Numbered from the stretch's first letter, positions 25,876-35,895 are shown. The stretch is 64,000 bases of DNA from Bacteroidales bacterium (GCA_016707785.1 JADJGZ010000018.1:1-64000); one strand, 5' to 3'. Translations and numbers: made by a program. Notes: generated by a model from the sequence alone, not told the origin.

Positions 25876-27834
25876 ATGAACCTGAGTTATTATAATTCCC
25901 CTCTAAATAACAGCTTCCTTCTTGAGGAAGATGCCTTCTCAACACGCTTTGAAAAAGTCCCTGTCAGGGTTGCTGATTCAGCACTTCAAGCGTCAAAAGC
26001 CATTGCCCTTAAAATTGCTGAAGCCATCAGGAACCGCCAATCTGAAAACAGGATGCTGGTCCTGGGACTCGCTACTGGTTCCACACCGGTAATGGTGTAC
26101 AATGAATTAATCAGGTTGCATAAGGAAGAAGGATTGAGTTTGAAGAATGTTATCACTTTCAACCTGGATGAGTATTTCTCCCTGCACCCTGACCATTCTC
26201 AAAGTTATCATCATTTCATGTGGGAACGGCTATTCAAACATGTGGATATCCTTCCTGAAAATATAAATATTCCAAAGGGCGATCTTCCTCTTGATGAAGT
26301 GGCTGCGTTCTGCAATGATTATGAGCAAAAGATCAGGGAATCCGGTGGAATAGATATCCAGTTGCTGGGCATAGGTCGTACCGGCCATATTGGTTTCAAT
26401 GAACCTGGCTCAGCTTTTAATTCAAGAACCCGCCTGGTAACCCTTGACCGGCTAACCCGTATTGACACTTCTGATTCTTTCAACGGGGAGGAGAATGTTC
26501 CAAAATATGCCATCACCATGGGGGTTGGCACTATCATGTCGGCCAGGGAAATCTTTTTGATGGCATGGGGTGAATCAAAAGCAAGTATAATTAAGAAAGC
26601 GGTTGAGGAAAGCATTACGGATACCCTACCCACTTCGTACCTTCAAAATCACCCGAATACTACACTAATCCTTGATAAAGCAGCGGCATCTGAATTAACC
26701 CGGTTCAAAACACCCTGGCTTGTTGGCACATGTAAATGGAATGACCGCCTCATCAGGAAAGCTGTATTATGGCTCTGCCTGAAAGCTGGCAAACCCTTGT
26801 TAAAGCTCACTGAAAGAGACTATAATGACAATGGGATGAGTGATCTGATCACAGAACATGGCCCTTTCAGCAAGATCAATATCGATGTTTTCAATGACCT
26901 TCAACATACCATCACCGGTTGGCCGGGCGGCAAACCGGGTGTTGATGATTCTACCCGTCCGGAAAGAGCACTACCCTATCCTAAAAAAGTAGTGCTTTTC
27001 AGCCCTCACCCGGATGATGATGTTATCTCTATGGGGGGTACCTTCGCCAGGCTGGTTCAGCAAAATCATGAAGTTCATGTAGCTTACCAGACTTCAGGGA
27101 GTATTGCTGTGAGCGACGATGATGCTTTGCGTTACCTGGATTTCGTCAGGAATTACGAGGACATATATAAAATAGGTATCCAGGGCGCTGACAGGATCTA
27201 CGAAGAAACACGCGAATATTACAGGAATAAGCATAAAGAGAGCATAGAACCCTCTGAAATGCTGTCGATCAAAGCTGCTATCAGAAGAGGAGAAGCGCGG
27301 GCATCATGCAGGTATATCGGACTTCCGGAAACGAATATACATTTCCTGAATCTTCCTTTTTATGAATCAGGAACTGTGAAGAAGAATCCGGCAGGTGAAG
27401 CAGATATCATTATTACCATGGATTTTCTAAGGGGAATAAAACCCCATCAGATCTATGCAGCAGGTGACCTGAGCGACCCACATGGAACCCACAGGGTTTG
27501 TATTGATATAGTAATTGAAGCTTTGCAACGGATGAAGGATGATGACTGGATGAAAGACTGCCGGGTTTGGCTCTACAGGGGTGCCTGGCAGGAATGGGAA
27601 CTTGATATGGTTGATATGGCTGTCCCTCTCAGCCCTGAAGAAGTTGAGATCAAACGAAATGCCATCTTCAGGCATCAATCCCAGAAGGATGGTGCCATGT
27701 TTATGGGATCAGATAAAAGAGAATTCTGGCAGAGAGCAGAAGAACGAAACAGGAATACTGCCAGATTATACGATAAGTTTGGCATGGCAGAATATGAAGC
27801 CATAGAAGTATTTGTAAGATATGATGTATATTGA
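25876..27834 (+). CDS. nagB: Glucosamine-6-phosphate deaminase fused to PIG-L/LmbE deacetylase domain
   Basis: 652 residues. The N-terminal half (about 25-290) is the NagB isomerase/deaminase fold: LGLATGSTPVMVYNELIR phosphate loop, FNLDEYFSL with the isomerising Asp, GIGRTGHIGFNEPGSAF and SRTRLVTL. The C-terminal half (about 370-630) is a PIG-L/LmbE zinc deacetylase: SPHPDDDVISMGG and GDLSDPHGTHR supply metal ligands. The fusion is a known Bacteroidota arrangement. It converts GlcN-6-P to fructose-6-P and ammonia; the PIG-L part could remove N-acetyl groups. Notable: the position of E. coli NagB Asp141 in GxGxDGHI is Thr here (GRTGHI), while His and Glu of the triad are kept. No separate nagA is seen in the window. 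Confidence 0.9.
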   Translation: MNLSYYNSPLNNSFLLEEDAFSTRFEKVPVRVADSALQASKAIALKIAEAIRNRQSENRMLVLGLATGSTPVMVYNELIRLHKEEGLSLKNVITFNLDEYFSLHPDHSQSYHHFMWERLFKHVDILPENINIPKGDLPLDEVAAFCNDYEQKIRESGGIDIQLLGIGRTGHIGFNEPGSAFNSRTRLVTLDRLTRIDTSDSFNGEENVPKYAITMGVGTIMSAREIFLMAWGESKASIIKKAVEESITDTLPTSYLQNHPNTTLILDKAAASELTRFKTPWLVGTCKWNDRLIRKAVLWLCLKAGKPLLKLTERDYNDNGMSDLITEHGPFSKINIDVFNDLQHTITGWPGGKPGVDDSTRPERALPYPKKVVLFSPHPDDDVISMGGTFARLVQQNHEVHVAYQTSGSIAVSDDDALRYLDFVRNYEDIYKIGIQGADRIYEETREYYRNKHKESIEPSEMLSIKAAIRRGEARASCRYIGLPETNIHFLNLPFYESGTVKKNPAGEADIIITMDFLRGIKPHQIYAAGDLSDPHGTHRVCIDIVIEALQRMKDDDWMKDCRVWLYRGAWQEWELDMVDMAVPLSPEEVEIKRNAIFRHQSQKDGAMFMGSDKREFWQRAEERNRNTARLYDKFGMAEYEAIEVFVRYDVY

Positions 27835-27887
27835 AATGGATAGGAAAAGAGCTCAAATAGTATTAATCCTACTTAAATAATTGCAAT

Positions 27888-29171
27888 ATGGGCAATACGA
27901 TTGCTGATTTTCAAAGAAAAAGAAGAAACTACCTGGTTTCGTTGATCATAATCGGGGTTCTTTTTTTCATTTTTGGATTTGTGACCTGGTTAAATGGCAC
28001 TTTAATTCCATTCTTAAAAATTGCCTGCGAATTGAATGATCTTCAGGCATTGTTTGTGACTTTTGCATTTTATATTGCCTATTTTGTGATGGCACCCCCT
28101 TCTTCCATTGTTTTACATAAAGTAGGCTATAAGAATGGGATGTCGCTGGGACTCTTCATCATGGCCATTGGTTCACTCATATTTATCCCGGCAGCTTTAA
28201 ACAGAACCTATGGCCTGTTTCTGGCTGGTTTGTTTGTGCAGGGAACCGGGCTGGCTTTACTCCAGACTGCTTCAAATCCATATATAATTATCATCGGCCC
28301 AAGGGAAAGCGCTGCTAAAAGAATAGCCATCATGGGTATTTGCAATAAAATAGCCGGTGTGATCAGTCCTTTAATTCTTAGCTCAATTGTTCTGGCCGGT
28401 GCCACAACCATTGTGGATAGCCTGACTACACTTGAAGGTGCAGCTAAAATTGAAATGCTCGACAACCTTGCAAACAGGGTGATTCTACCCTATGTTGTGA
28501 TTGCATCTGTATTATTCTTGCTTGCCATTATGATCCGGTTTGCACATCTTCCTGATATTGATACTGACAAGGAAGAAACTTCTCCTGACGAGGTAACTAC
28601 CCCAAAAACAGCGTGGTGGCAATATCCGCATCTTATTCTTGGCTTCCTTGCCTTATTCCTGTATGTGGGAGCTGAAGTAATTGCCGGCGATACAATAGGG
28701 CTATATGGTCAATCGCTTCGAATCCCGCTGGATGAAGCCAAGTTTTTCACAAGTCTCACCCTTGGTTCTATGGTACTTGGATATATCCTAGGCATCATAC
28801 TGATTCCCAATACCATAGGACAATCACAGGCATTAGCTCTCAGTGCTGGACTCGGCATCCTATTTACTATGGGTGCAGTTTTCACCATCGGAATGACCAG
28901 CATTGCCTTTGTTGCACTTCTCGGACTTGCCAATGCTATGATGTGGCCATCCATATTCCCCCTGGCAATTGCCGACCTTGGAAAATTTACAAAAGCAGGA
29001 TCTGCCTTGCTGATTATGGGTATAGCAGGTGGGGCAACCATGCCCTTATTATATGGAGTAATTGCCCGAAATATCAGTAATCAACAGGCTTACTGGATTT
29101 TAATGCCCATTTATCTCTTTATTCTATTCTTCGCAATCAAAGGGCATAAACTCAGGAATTGGAAGAGCTGA
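27888..29171 (+). CDS. FucP-family MFS sugar transporter (NagP/GluP-like)
   Basis: A 427-residue, 12-helix MFS protein of the fucose/glucose/galactose:H+ symporter branch. Signatures are FFIFGFVTWLNGTLIPFLK in helix 1, GLALLQTASNPYI in helix 4-5 and ANAMMWPSIFPLAIADLGK in the C-half. Bacteroidota homologues include the GlcNAc transporter NagP. Placed 53 bases after nagB and before HexNAc salvage genes, GlcNAc/GalNAc or other freed hexose is the likely substrate. Inner membrane. Substrate assignment rests on context only. Confidence 0.88.
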   Translation: MGNTIADFQRKRRNYLVSLIIIGVLFFIFGFVTWLNGTLIPFLKIACELNDLQALFVTFAFYIAYFVMAPPSSIVLHKVGYKNGMSLGLFIMAIGSLIFIPAALNRTYGLFLAGLFVQGTGLALLQTASNPYIIIIGPRESAAKRIAIMGICNKIAGVISPLILSSIVLAGATTIVDSLTTLEGAAKIEMLDNLANRVILPYVVIASVLFLLAIMIRFAHLPDIDTDKEETSPDEVTTPKTAWWQYPHLILGFLALFLYVGAEVIAGDTIGLYGQSLRIPLDEAKFFTSLTLGSMVLGYILGIILIPNTIGQSQALALSAGLGILFTMGAVFTIGMTSIAFVALLGLANAMMWPSIFPLAIADLGKFTKAGSALLIMGIAGGATMPLLYGVIARNISNQQAYWILMPIYLFILFFAIKGHKLRNWKS

Positions 29172-29217
29172 AAATAACCTGTAAATAATTAATTTAAACA
29201 AAACAATCGTTCCTGAT

Positions 29218-30126
29218 ATGAAACCTACGTTATTAGTAATGGCTGCCGGAATGGGAAGCCGATATGGCAGTCTGAAGCAGATCGACCCTGTTGGGCCATC
29301 AGGAGAAACCATCATAGATTATTCCATTTTCGATGCCATCAGGGCAGGTTTCGGCAAGGTAGTCTTTATCATTAGAAAGGATATTGAAAATGATTTCAGG
29401 GATGTTTTTCTTACAAAACTTGCCGGAAAAATTAAGGTTGAATATGTTTTTCAGGAACTTAATATGCTTCCTGATGGGATTCAGGTTCCCGAAGGCAGGG
29501 TAAAACCCTGGGGAACAGGACATGCGATACTCATGGCAAAAGATCTGATCCATGAACCCTTTGCAGCCATTAATGCAGACGATTTTTACGGAGCAGGTGC
29601 CTTCCAGGTAATGGCTGACTACCTTAGTTCAATCACTCCAGGGCAACAGACTGATTTTTCAATGGTTGGTTATGACCTTGCCAATACAATGAGTGAATAT
29701 GGCTCAGTCTCCAGGGGGATTTGCACTTCTGATGCAAACGGATGGCTCATGGAGGTGACTGAAAGAACAAAAATTCAGTTTATTGCTAATGGCATTGCCG
29801 ATGTCCAGGAAGAAAACCTGCAACTACCCTTGAATTCAAACGATATTGTTTCTATGAATTTCTGGGGTTTCACCCCCTCTTTCTTTGATTTGGCAGAACC
29901 AATGTTTAGTCAGTTCCTCAGGAATAATATTACAAACCTGAAATCGGAATTTTATATTCCGTTTGCTATTGATGAGTTGATAAAAACTGGCAAGGCGCGC
30001 GTAAAAGTGCTCCAAAGTCACGATCGATGGTTTGGCGTTACTTATAAAGAAGACAAACCTTTGGTTATAGAGAAACTTGTAAAACTAACCAGGGAAGGAA
30101 TCTACCCCGAAAAGCTATGGGCATAA
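29218..30126 (+). CDS. Sugar-1-phosphate nucleotidyltransferase
   Basis: 302 residues. The nucleotidyltransferase signature is at the N-terminus (VMAAGMGSRYGSLKQIDPVG), followed by the metal-binding Asp pair region (INADDFYGAGAF) and product-binding motifs (EVTERTKIQ, NFWGFTPSFF). It ends three bases before the kinase gene at 30130. A partner kinase of NahK type suggests that it makes UDP-HexNAc (or UDP-Hex) from the sugar-1-phosphate. Which sugar is not shown by the sequence. The alternative is a general UTP/GTP sugar-phosphate transferase. Confidence 0.85.
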   Translation: MKPTLLVMAAGMGSRYGSLKQIDPVGPSGETIIDYSIFDAIRAGFGKVVFIIRKDIENDFRDVFLTKLAGKIKVEYVFQELNMLPDGIQVPEGRVKPWGTGHAILMAKDLIHEPFAAINADDFYGAGAFQVMADYLSSITPGQQTDFSMVGYDLANTMSEYGSVSRGICTSDANGWLMEVTERTKIQFIANGIADVQEENLQLPLNSNDIVSMNFWGFTPSFFDLAEPMFSQFLRNNITNLKSEFYIPFAIDELIKTGKARVKVLQSHDRWFGVTYKEDKPLVIEKLVKLTREGIYPEKLWA

Positions 30127-30129
30127 ACT

Positions 30130-31239
30130 ATGATGGAAAAGGATTTAGAAATAATTGCCCGACGTTTTAACATCAGTGGTGAGATCATCGACATCACTGC
30201 AGTTACTACAGGACATATCAACGACTCGTACCTGATCCGTACCCGGGGCGATTCGTCGGGTTACTTCCTTCAATGGATAAACAGCTATATCTTCAAGGAT
30301 GTAAAAGGTCTTATGAAGAATATTGAAATGGTCACTCTTCACCTTGGTAGTAAGTCTCACACTTCACACAGGGATGGATACCGGGTACTGGAACTGGTAC
30401 CTGCATTGGACGGGAAAACCTTTATCCAGGATGAAAAAGGTGAATTCTGGCGCATGTATTATCATATTCCAGGCACTCATGTTTATGACGTAGTTGAGAA
30501 TGAAGCTATTGCATATGAAGGAGGAAAAGCATTTGGAAGGTTTATATCAGACCTTGCCGATCTGCCAGCTTCAGAACTCACAGATACCATCCCCGATTTT
30601 CATAACATGGAAAAACGGTTACTGGCTTTCAGGACATCTATTGATTCTGATCCGGTGAATCGGAAATCTGAAATTTCTGAAGAGATCCGGTTTATTGAAG
30701 AAAGGGCAGAAGAAATGCTGAAGATTCCGGCACTTATCAAAAATGGGTCTATTCCTATGCGGATTACACATAATGACACAAAATTCAATAATATTCTTTT
30801 CGATTCTTCAAACAAAGCGATCTGCATTGTCGATCTGGATACTGTAATGCCTGGAAGTGTATTATTCGATTTTGGTGATGCCATCCGCACAGGAGCCAAC
30901 ACTTGTTGTGAGGATGAAAAGGACCTGAGCCTGGTAAATATCAATCTGCCCATTTATGAAGCCTATGCAAGGGGATTTATACAGATGACTCAACGCAGTC
31001 TGGTTGCTGGCGAAATCGCCAATCTTGCATTTGCCGCACGCTTTATGACATTTATCATCGGATTGAGGTTCCTGACTGATTTTATTGATGGAGATCCTTA
31101 CTTCAGAACAAATTATCCAACCCATAACCTCGATCGGACCCGTGTACAATTCAAATTGATTGAAGCAATGGAAAACAACTCAGAAGCCATGGAAGAAATC
31201 ATCATAAAAGCATGCCAGAATTGTAAAGGAAATAATTGA
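30130..31239 (+). CDS. NahK-like N-acetylhexosamine 1-kinase (APH fold)
   Basis: 369 residues of the aminoglycoside-phosphotransferase fold. The start TGHINDSYLI matches the nucleotide loop, the catalytic loop is ITHNDTKFNNILF, and the metal site is IVDLDTVMPGSVLFDFGD. This pattern is shared with N-acetylhexosamine 1-kinase of Bifidobacterium, which phosphorylates GlcNAc and GalNAc at C1. The gene is three bases after the nucleotidyltransferase gene and 22 bases before the GH20 gene, so enzyme, kinase and transferase are almost certainly co-transcribed. No GH112 phosphorylase accompanies it, unlike the bifidobacterial locus. Confidence 0.85.
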   Translation: MMEKDLEIIARRFNISGEIIDITAVTTGHINDSYLIRTRGDSSGYFLQWINSYIFKDVKGLMKNIEMVTLHLGSKSHTSHRDGYRVLELVPALDGKTFIQDEKGEFWRMYYHIPGTHVYDVVENEAIAYEGGKAFGRFISDLADLPASELTDTIPDFHNMEKRLLAFRTSIDSDPVNRKSEISEEIRFIEERAEEMLKIPALIKNGSIPMRITHNDTKFNNILFDSSNKAICIVDLDTVMPGSVLFDFGDAIRTGANTCCEDEKDLSLVNINLPIYEAYARGFIQMTQRSLVAGEIANLAFAARFMTFIIGLRFLTDFIDGDPYFRTNYPTHNLDRTRVQFKLIEAMENNSEAMEEIIIKACQNCKGNN

Positions 31240-31261
31240 TCTTATTAATTGAAATCATAAA

Positions 31262-33580
31262 ATGAAAAACATTTTAACGCTCTTTGCCTTCCTATTCTGC
31301 ATCATGGTTAGTTTCACAGTGAAGGCGCAAAATATCCGGATTACTCCCCGACCAATGGAAATAAAGGAAGGTTCAGGCGTATTTCCTTTAAAACCATCTA
31401 CCCGGATCCTGGTGGATGCAGGTAATAAAGAAATTCACCAGATTGTCAAACTGATTGTTCAGAAAATCAATATGGCTGGAGGGCCCTTACTCAGTATTGG
31501 CGAGTATACTCCTGAAATGAAGATAAAAAACGCAATTGTACTTACCTTGCAAGGCGCTGATCAAACACTTGGTAAAGAAGGTTATACACTGGACGTTACC
31601 ACGAAAAGCATAGTCATGAAAGCAATTTCCAGCCAGGGCCTGTATTATGGCATGCTAAGCTTTCTTCAGCTACTCCCTCCTGAGGTGGAAAGTCAGGAAC
31701 CGGTAAAAGCTGATTATGTCGTACCTGTCGTATCCATCAGGGATATGCCTCGCTTTCCTTACAGAGGTTTGCACCTGGATGTTGGCAGGCATATGTATCC
31801 TGTTTCATTTATTAAAAGATTCATTGATCTGATGTCGATGTACAAGATGAATACCTTTCACTGGCATCTGACAGAAGACCAGGGTTGGAGGATTCAGATC
31901 AGGAAATATCCACGTTTAACCCAGGTTGGATCAACACGTTTAGCTACAGCAAAGGGGAAGACCAGTGAATTTGATGGGGTTCCTTACGGAGGATTTTACT
32001 CTCAGGATCAAATTCGTGAAATCGTAGCTTATGCTGCTGATAAATTTGTTACCATAATCCCTGAAATTGAAATGCCTGGTCATAGTGTTGCAGCATTGAC
32101 GGCGTACCCACATTTATCATGTACCGGGGGACCTTTCCAGGTAAGGCAGGAATGGGGTGTAGCCGACGATATCCTGTGTGCAGGGAACGATTCAGCCTTC
32201 ATTTTTGTCCAGGATGTGCTTACTGAAGTGATGGAACTTTTCCCTTCGACCTATATACATATAGGAGGTGACGAAGCACCTAAAACCCGCTGGGAAGAGT
32301 GTCCAAAATGTCAGAAAAGGATGCAGGACGAAGGATTAAAGAGTGAGATGGAACTCCAGAGTTATTTTATCAAGAGAGTGGAAAGATTCTTAAGTTCAAA
32401 AGGCCGCCGTTTGATAGGATGGGATGAAATCCTGGAAGGTGGACTTGCACCTGAAGCTACTGTTATGTCCTGGAGAGGGATGCAGGGAGGTATAGATGCA
32501 GCAATGCAGAACCATGATGTGATCATGACACCCACTGATTATTGTTACCTTGACTACTACCAGGCTGATCCGGCAACAGAACCATTGGCGATAGGTGGAA
32601 TGCTCACACTTAAAACCGTCTATTCGTTTGAACCTACTCCTCCTGTACTTACCGCTGAACAAGCAAAGCACATTCTTGGAGCACAAGGCAATGTCTGGAC
32701 AGAGTATATTAAGACTCCTGAAATGGTTGAATACATGACTTATCCCAGGGCTATTGCATTGGCTGAAGTGAATTGGTCACAAAAAGATGCCAGGAACTGG
32801 GATGATTTTGTTCAACGGATGGAAAATCAGTATAAGCGCCTTAGCTACCTGGGAGTGAATTATAGTAAAGGTTCCATGCAAACAGATATCACTACTGTCA
32901 GGGATTCTATCCAACACAGGAACCTGGTACTGATCAGCAGTGAAACCAAAGGTTACCCGATACATTATACGATTGATGGAACTGAGCCTAATGCATTGTC
33001 AATTCCTTATTCAGCTCCTTTCGAATTAAAATCGAGCAGTATCGTAAAAGCAGTGATGGTGAAAGACGGTGAAGTCATAGGCCAATCAAACGAAAGAAAT
33101 ATCACAGTCAACCAGGCTTCCGGCAAACCGGTAAAAATACTTAAACCTTATAGTTTCAAATATCCCGGAACGGGGGATCAGGCCATGACTGACGGGCTAA
33201 CCGGCACAGCCTCTCTCAAAACAGGCTGGCAGGGTTATGAGGGTACAGATATGGAAATTGTTGTTGACCTTATCACCCCATCTGACTTACATAAAATCAG
33301 CACAACATTTATACAATCCATTGGATCATGGGTGATCTACCCTGTTGAAGTGGAATTTTTACTCAGTTCAGATGGTGTTTCATTTCAATCGGCTGGTAAA
33401 ATCGAAACGGCTCCACAACCCACAAAGGGAAAAGCAGAGAGGGAATTTTCGATAGAATTTCCTTCAACTAAGGTCCGGTATATCAAAATCAGTGCAAAAA
33501 ACAACGGTGTTTTACCTGAATGGCATGAATATAAAGGTGAGAAATGCTGGATCTTTTGTGATGAAGTAATTGCTGAATAG
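31262..33580 (+). CDS. GH20 beta-N-acetylhexosaminidase with C-terminal discoidin-like module
   Basis: 772 residues. Signal peptide (to VKAQ, about residue 22), GH20b N-terminal domain (about 25-155), GH20 barrel (about 157-510) with FPYRGLHLDVGRH, MNTFHWHLTEDQGW and the catalytic Asp-Glu pair D337-E338 in HIGGDEAPKTRW. Then a chitobiase C-terminal-like domain (IHYTIDGTEPNALS, about 560-615) and a discoidin/F5-8C-like module (about 630-772) ending CWIFCDEVIAE. It releases terminal beta-GlcNAc/GalNAc using substrate-assisted catalysis. The same end module closes the next two genes. Confidence 0.95.
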   Translation: MKNILTLFAFLFCIMVSFTVKAQNIRITPRPMEIKEGSGVFPLKPSTRILVDAGNKEIHQIVKLIVQKINMAGGPLLSIGEYTPEMKIKNAIVLTLQGADQTLGKEGYTLDVTTKSIVMKAISSQGLYYGMLSFLQLLPPEVESQEPVKADYVVPVVSIRDMPRFPYRGLHLDVGRHMYPVSFIKRFIDLMSMYKMNTFHWHLTEDQGWRIQIRKYPRLTQVGSTRLATAKGKTSEFDGVPYGGFYSQDQIREIVAYAADKFVTIIPEIEMPGHSVAALTAYPHLSCTGGPFQVRQEWGVADDILCAGNDSAFIFVQDVLTEVMELFPSTYIHIGGDEAPKTRWEECPKCQKRMQDEGLKSEMELQSYFIKRVERFLSSKGRRLIGWDEILEGGLAPEATVMSWRGMQGGIDAAMQNHDVIMTPTDYCYLDYYQADPATEPLAIGGMLTLKTVYSFEPTPPVLTAEQAKHILGAQGNVWTEYIKTPEMVEYMTYPRAIALAEVNWSQKDARNWDDFVQRMENQYKRLSYLGVNYSKGSMQTDITTVRDSIQHRNLVLISSETKGYPIHYTIDGTEPNALSIPYSAPFELKSSSIVKAVMVKDGEVIGQSNERNITVNQASGKPVKILKPYSFKYPGTGDQAMTDGLTGTASLKTGWQGYEGTDMEIVVDLITPSDLHKISTTFIQSIGSWVIYPVEVEFLLSSDGVSFQSAGKIETAPQPTKGKAEREFSIEFPSTKVRYIKISAKNNGVLPEWHEYKGEKCWIFCDEVIAE

Positions 33581-33630
33581 TCAAGCCCCCGGCAACCCAT
33601 TTTTGGTTACATCTCTTATCTATAGGCGTT

Positions 33631-35895
33631 ATGAAGAGACATTCTTCCATCCTTTTATTGTTGTTAATCACATTAACAATCAGCGGTTCATGCTTTGGTC
33701 AGGGTTTTCCATTGACAAAAAATGGGACAACAACCAGCCGAATTGTACTTGCTGAGAAACCACGGCCGGCAGATCTTTACGCAGCGGAACTCCTGAAAAA
33801 TTACGTGAAGAAAATTTCCGGGGCTGACCTTCAGGTAGTAACAGACAAAGAACCTGTTATCCCATTTGAAATTATCATCGGGTATTCGAACCGCACATCT
33901 GCTCAGGAGATTCAAACATCGAAAATCAAATTAGCTCCTGATGGATTCATGATTAAGGTAGAAGCCGAAAAAATATTCATTTTGGGTGGGGAGCATAATG
34001 GAAGCATTTATGCTGTCGTAGAATTGCTTGAGAAGGAACTCGGATGCAGGAAATATAGTCCGGATACTGAGTATATTCCTTCTGTTCAATCCATCATTCT
34101 CAAAACAAAGCTCATTTCGGATCAGCCAAAAGCATTGTTCAGGATAGTAAATGGACATTTCTGTAAGGATGAAACCTATAAAGCCTGGCAAAGACTGGAT
34201 GACATTGAAGATGTTTTCGCAGATGGTTATTATGTTCACACTTTTAACAGACTGATTCCATGGGAGAAATACTTTCAGAGCAATCCTGAATATTTTGCCC
34301 TGATGAATGGCAAGCGAATTATTGACCAGCTATGCCTGTCAAATCCTAAAGTCCTGAAACTGGCTATTGCAAAACTGAAAGTAGAAATGGCAGCTCAGCC
34401 GCACAAGAATTTGTGGTCAGTGAGCCAGAATGATAATTTTTCCTATTGTCAATGCCCTCAATGCAGTAAAATAATTGCAGAAGAAGGTTCTCCGGCGGGA
34501 CCTATTATCCGTTTTGTGAATAAAATTGCCGAACAGTTTCCGGATAAAACGATTTCTACGCTCGCTTACCAATACTCGCGCCAGGCCCCAAAGCTTACCA
34601 AACCCAGGGAAAATGTTCAAATCATGCTGTGCACCATTGAGTTAAACCGCTCAAAAAGTATTGAATCAGACCCGGGAAGTGCCCAGTTCCTGAAGGATAT
34701 CATCGACTGGGGAAAAATCAGTAACCACATCTATCTGTGGGATTATACCGTCAATTTCTCCAATCATATATCTCCATTCCCTAACCTTCATGTTCTGCAA
34801 CCCAATATTCAGTTCTTTATAAAAAATGGTGCCCTTGAGCATTTCCAGCAATCCAATACAGACAAGGGCCATGAATTTTCCGAACTCAAAAATTATCTGA
34901 TTGCCAGGCTCTTGTGGAACCCTGATGCAGATGCGGATTCCATTGTCAACGAATTCCTGAACGGGTATTATGGTGCCGCAGCACCTTTTATAAGGGATTA
35001 TATTGACTTACTTGAGTCAGAGTATAAAAAATCAGGCCAGGTATTGGACATATACGGTTCCCCTGTGTGGAATGCTGATGCTGCCCTTTCCGCTGAAAAT
35101 ATGGCCATCTATAACTTCCTTTTCAATAAGGCAGAAAAGGCTGTTTCCACTCATGATGAAGCGCTTCAACATGTCAAAGTGGCCAGGCTGCCTATACAAT
35201 TTGCGGCAATGGAAATTGGAAAAAATGATATGTTTGGGGTTCGTGGCTGGTACCAGGAAGCACAAGGAAAGTATCACCTCAGGCAACCTATGAAAGATAT
35301 GCTGGAAGCTTTTTATCTGACCTGTAAAAATAATGGGGTAAGAACCCTGTCTGAAGCCGGTCTTAGCCCTGATGATTATTATAAATCCACCCTCAGGTTT
35401 ATCAATGTCCAGGTTGAAAATAACAAGGCATTTCATAAGAAAGTTGAATCCACCCCTCTCCCATCACCAAAATACAGCAAAGGTGATATGAGCACTCTTT
35501 CCAATGGTGTGCAGGGTGCCAATGATTATAAAGTACATTGGCTGGGATGGGAAGCCCTCGATTTTCAACTTAGCCTTGACCTGGAAGAACTCACAACTGC
35601 CACATCTATTCATATGGGCACCTTATATGACCCTAAGAGTTGGATATTACACCCTCAAAGTGTAAAATGTGAGGTCTCAGCTAATGGGAAAGACTGGAAA
35701 GAATCCGGTTTTATTACAGTTGATGGGGATCAGAAAAAGGAAGAAGTTACCCGGACTTTTAATTTTACAGAGAATCTTACCAATATCAGGTATATCCGGC
35801 TCACTGTCAAGGGTACCAAAGCTTTGCCGTCATGGCATCCTTCTGCCGGAGGAGATTCCTGGGTTTTTGTGGATGAAATCGTGGTTGAAAAATAA
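33631..35895 (+). CDS. DUF4838 secreted protein with GH67-N-like start and discoidin-like end
   Basis: 754 residues with signal peptide (ITLTISGSCFGQ). The first domain (about 35-150; AAELLKNYVKKISGADLQVV ... EHNGSIYAVVELLEKELGCR) is like the N-terminal domain of alpha-glucuronidases and other GHs. The middle (about 165-500) is DUF4838, with LWSVSQNDNFSYCQCPQCS and IYLWDYTVNFSN. The C-terminal 130 residues are a discoidin-like module ending SWVFVDEIVVEK, related to those of both neighbours. No activity is established for DUF4838, but it is often found in polysaccharide loci and is probably a glycan hydrolase or binder. Conserved CxCPxC suggests a small metal or disulfide site. Confidence 0.85.
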   Translation: MKRHSSILLLLLITLTISGSCFGQGFPLTKNGTTTSRIVLAEKPRPADLYAAELLKNYVKKISGADLQVVTDKEPVIPFEIIIGYSNRTSAQEIQTSKIKLAPDGFMIKVEAEKIFILGGEHNGSIYAVVELLEKELGCRKYSPDTEYIPSVQSIILKTKLISDQPKALFRIVNGHFCKDETYKAWQRLDDIEDVFADGYYVHTFNRLIPWEKYFQSNPEYFALMNGKRIIDQLCLSNPKVLKLAIAKLKVEMAAQPHKNLWSVSQNDNFSYCQCPQCSKIIAEEGSPAGPIIRFVNKIAEQFPDKTISTLAYQYSRQAPKLTKPRENVQIMLCTIELNRSKSIESDPGSAQFLKDIIDWGKISNHIYLWDYTVNFSNHISPFPNLHVLQPNIQFFIKNGALEHFQQSNTDKGHEFSELKNYLIARLLWNPDADADSIVNEFLNGYYGAAAPFIRDYIDLLESEYKKSGQVLDIYGSPVWNADAALSAENMAIYNFLFNKAEKAVSTHDEALQHVKVARLPIQFAAMEIGKNDMFGVRGWYQEAQGKYHLRQPMKDMLEAFYLTCKNNGVRTLSEAGLSPDDYYKSTLRFINVQVENNKAFHKKVESTPLPSPKYSKGDMSTLSNGVQGANDYKVHWLGWEALDFQLSLDLEELTTATSIHMGTLYDPKSWILHPQSVKCEVSANGKDWKESGFITVDGDQKKEEVTRTFNFTENLTNIRYIRLTVKGTKALPSWHPSAGGDSWVFVDEIVVEK

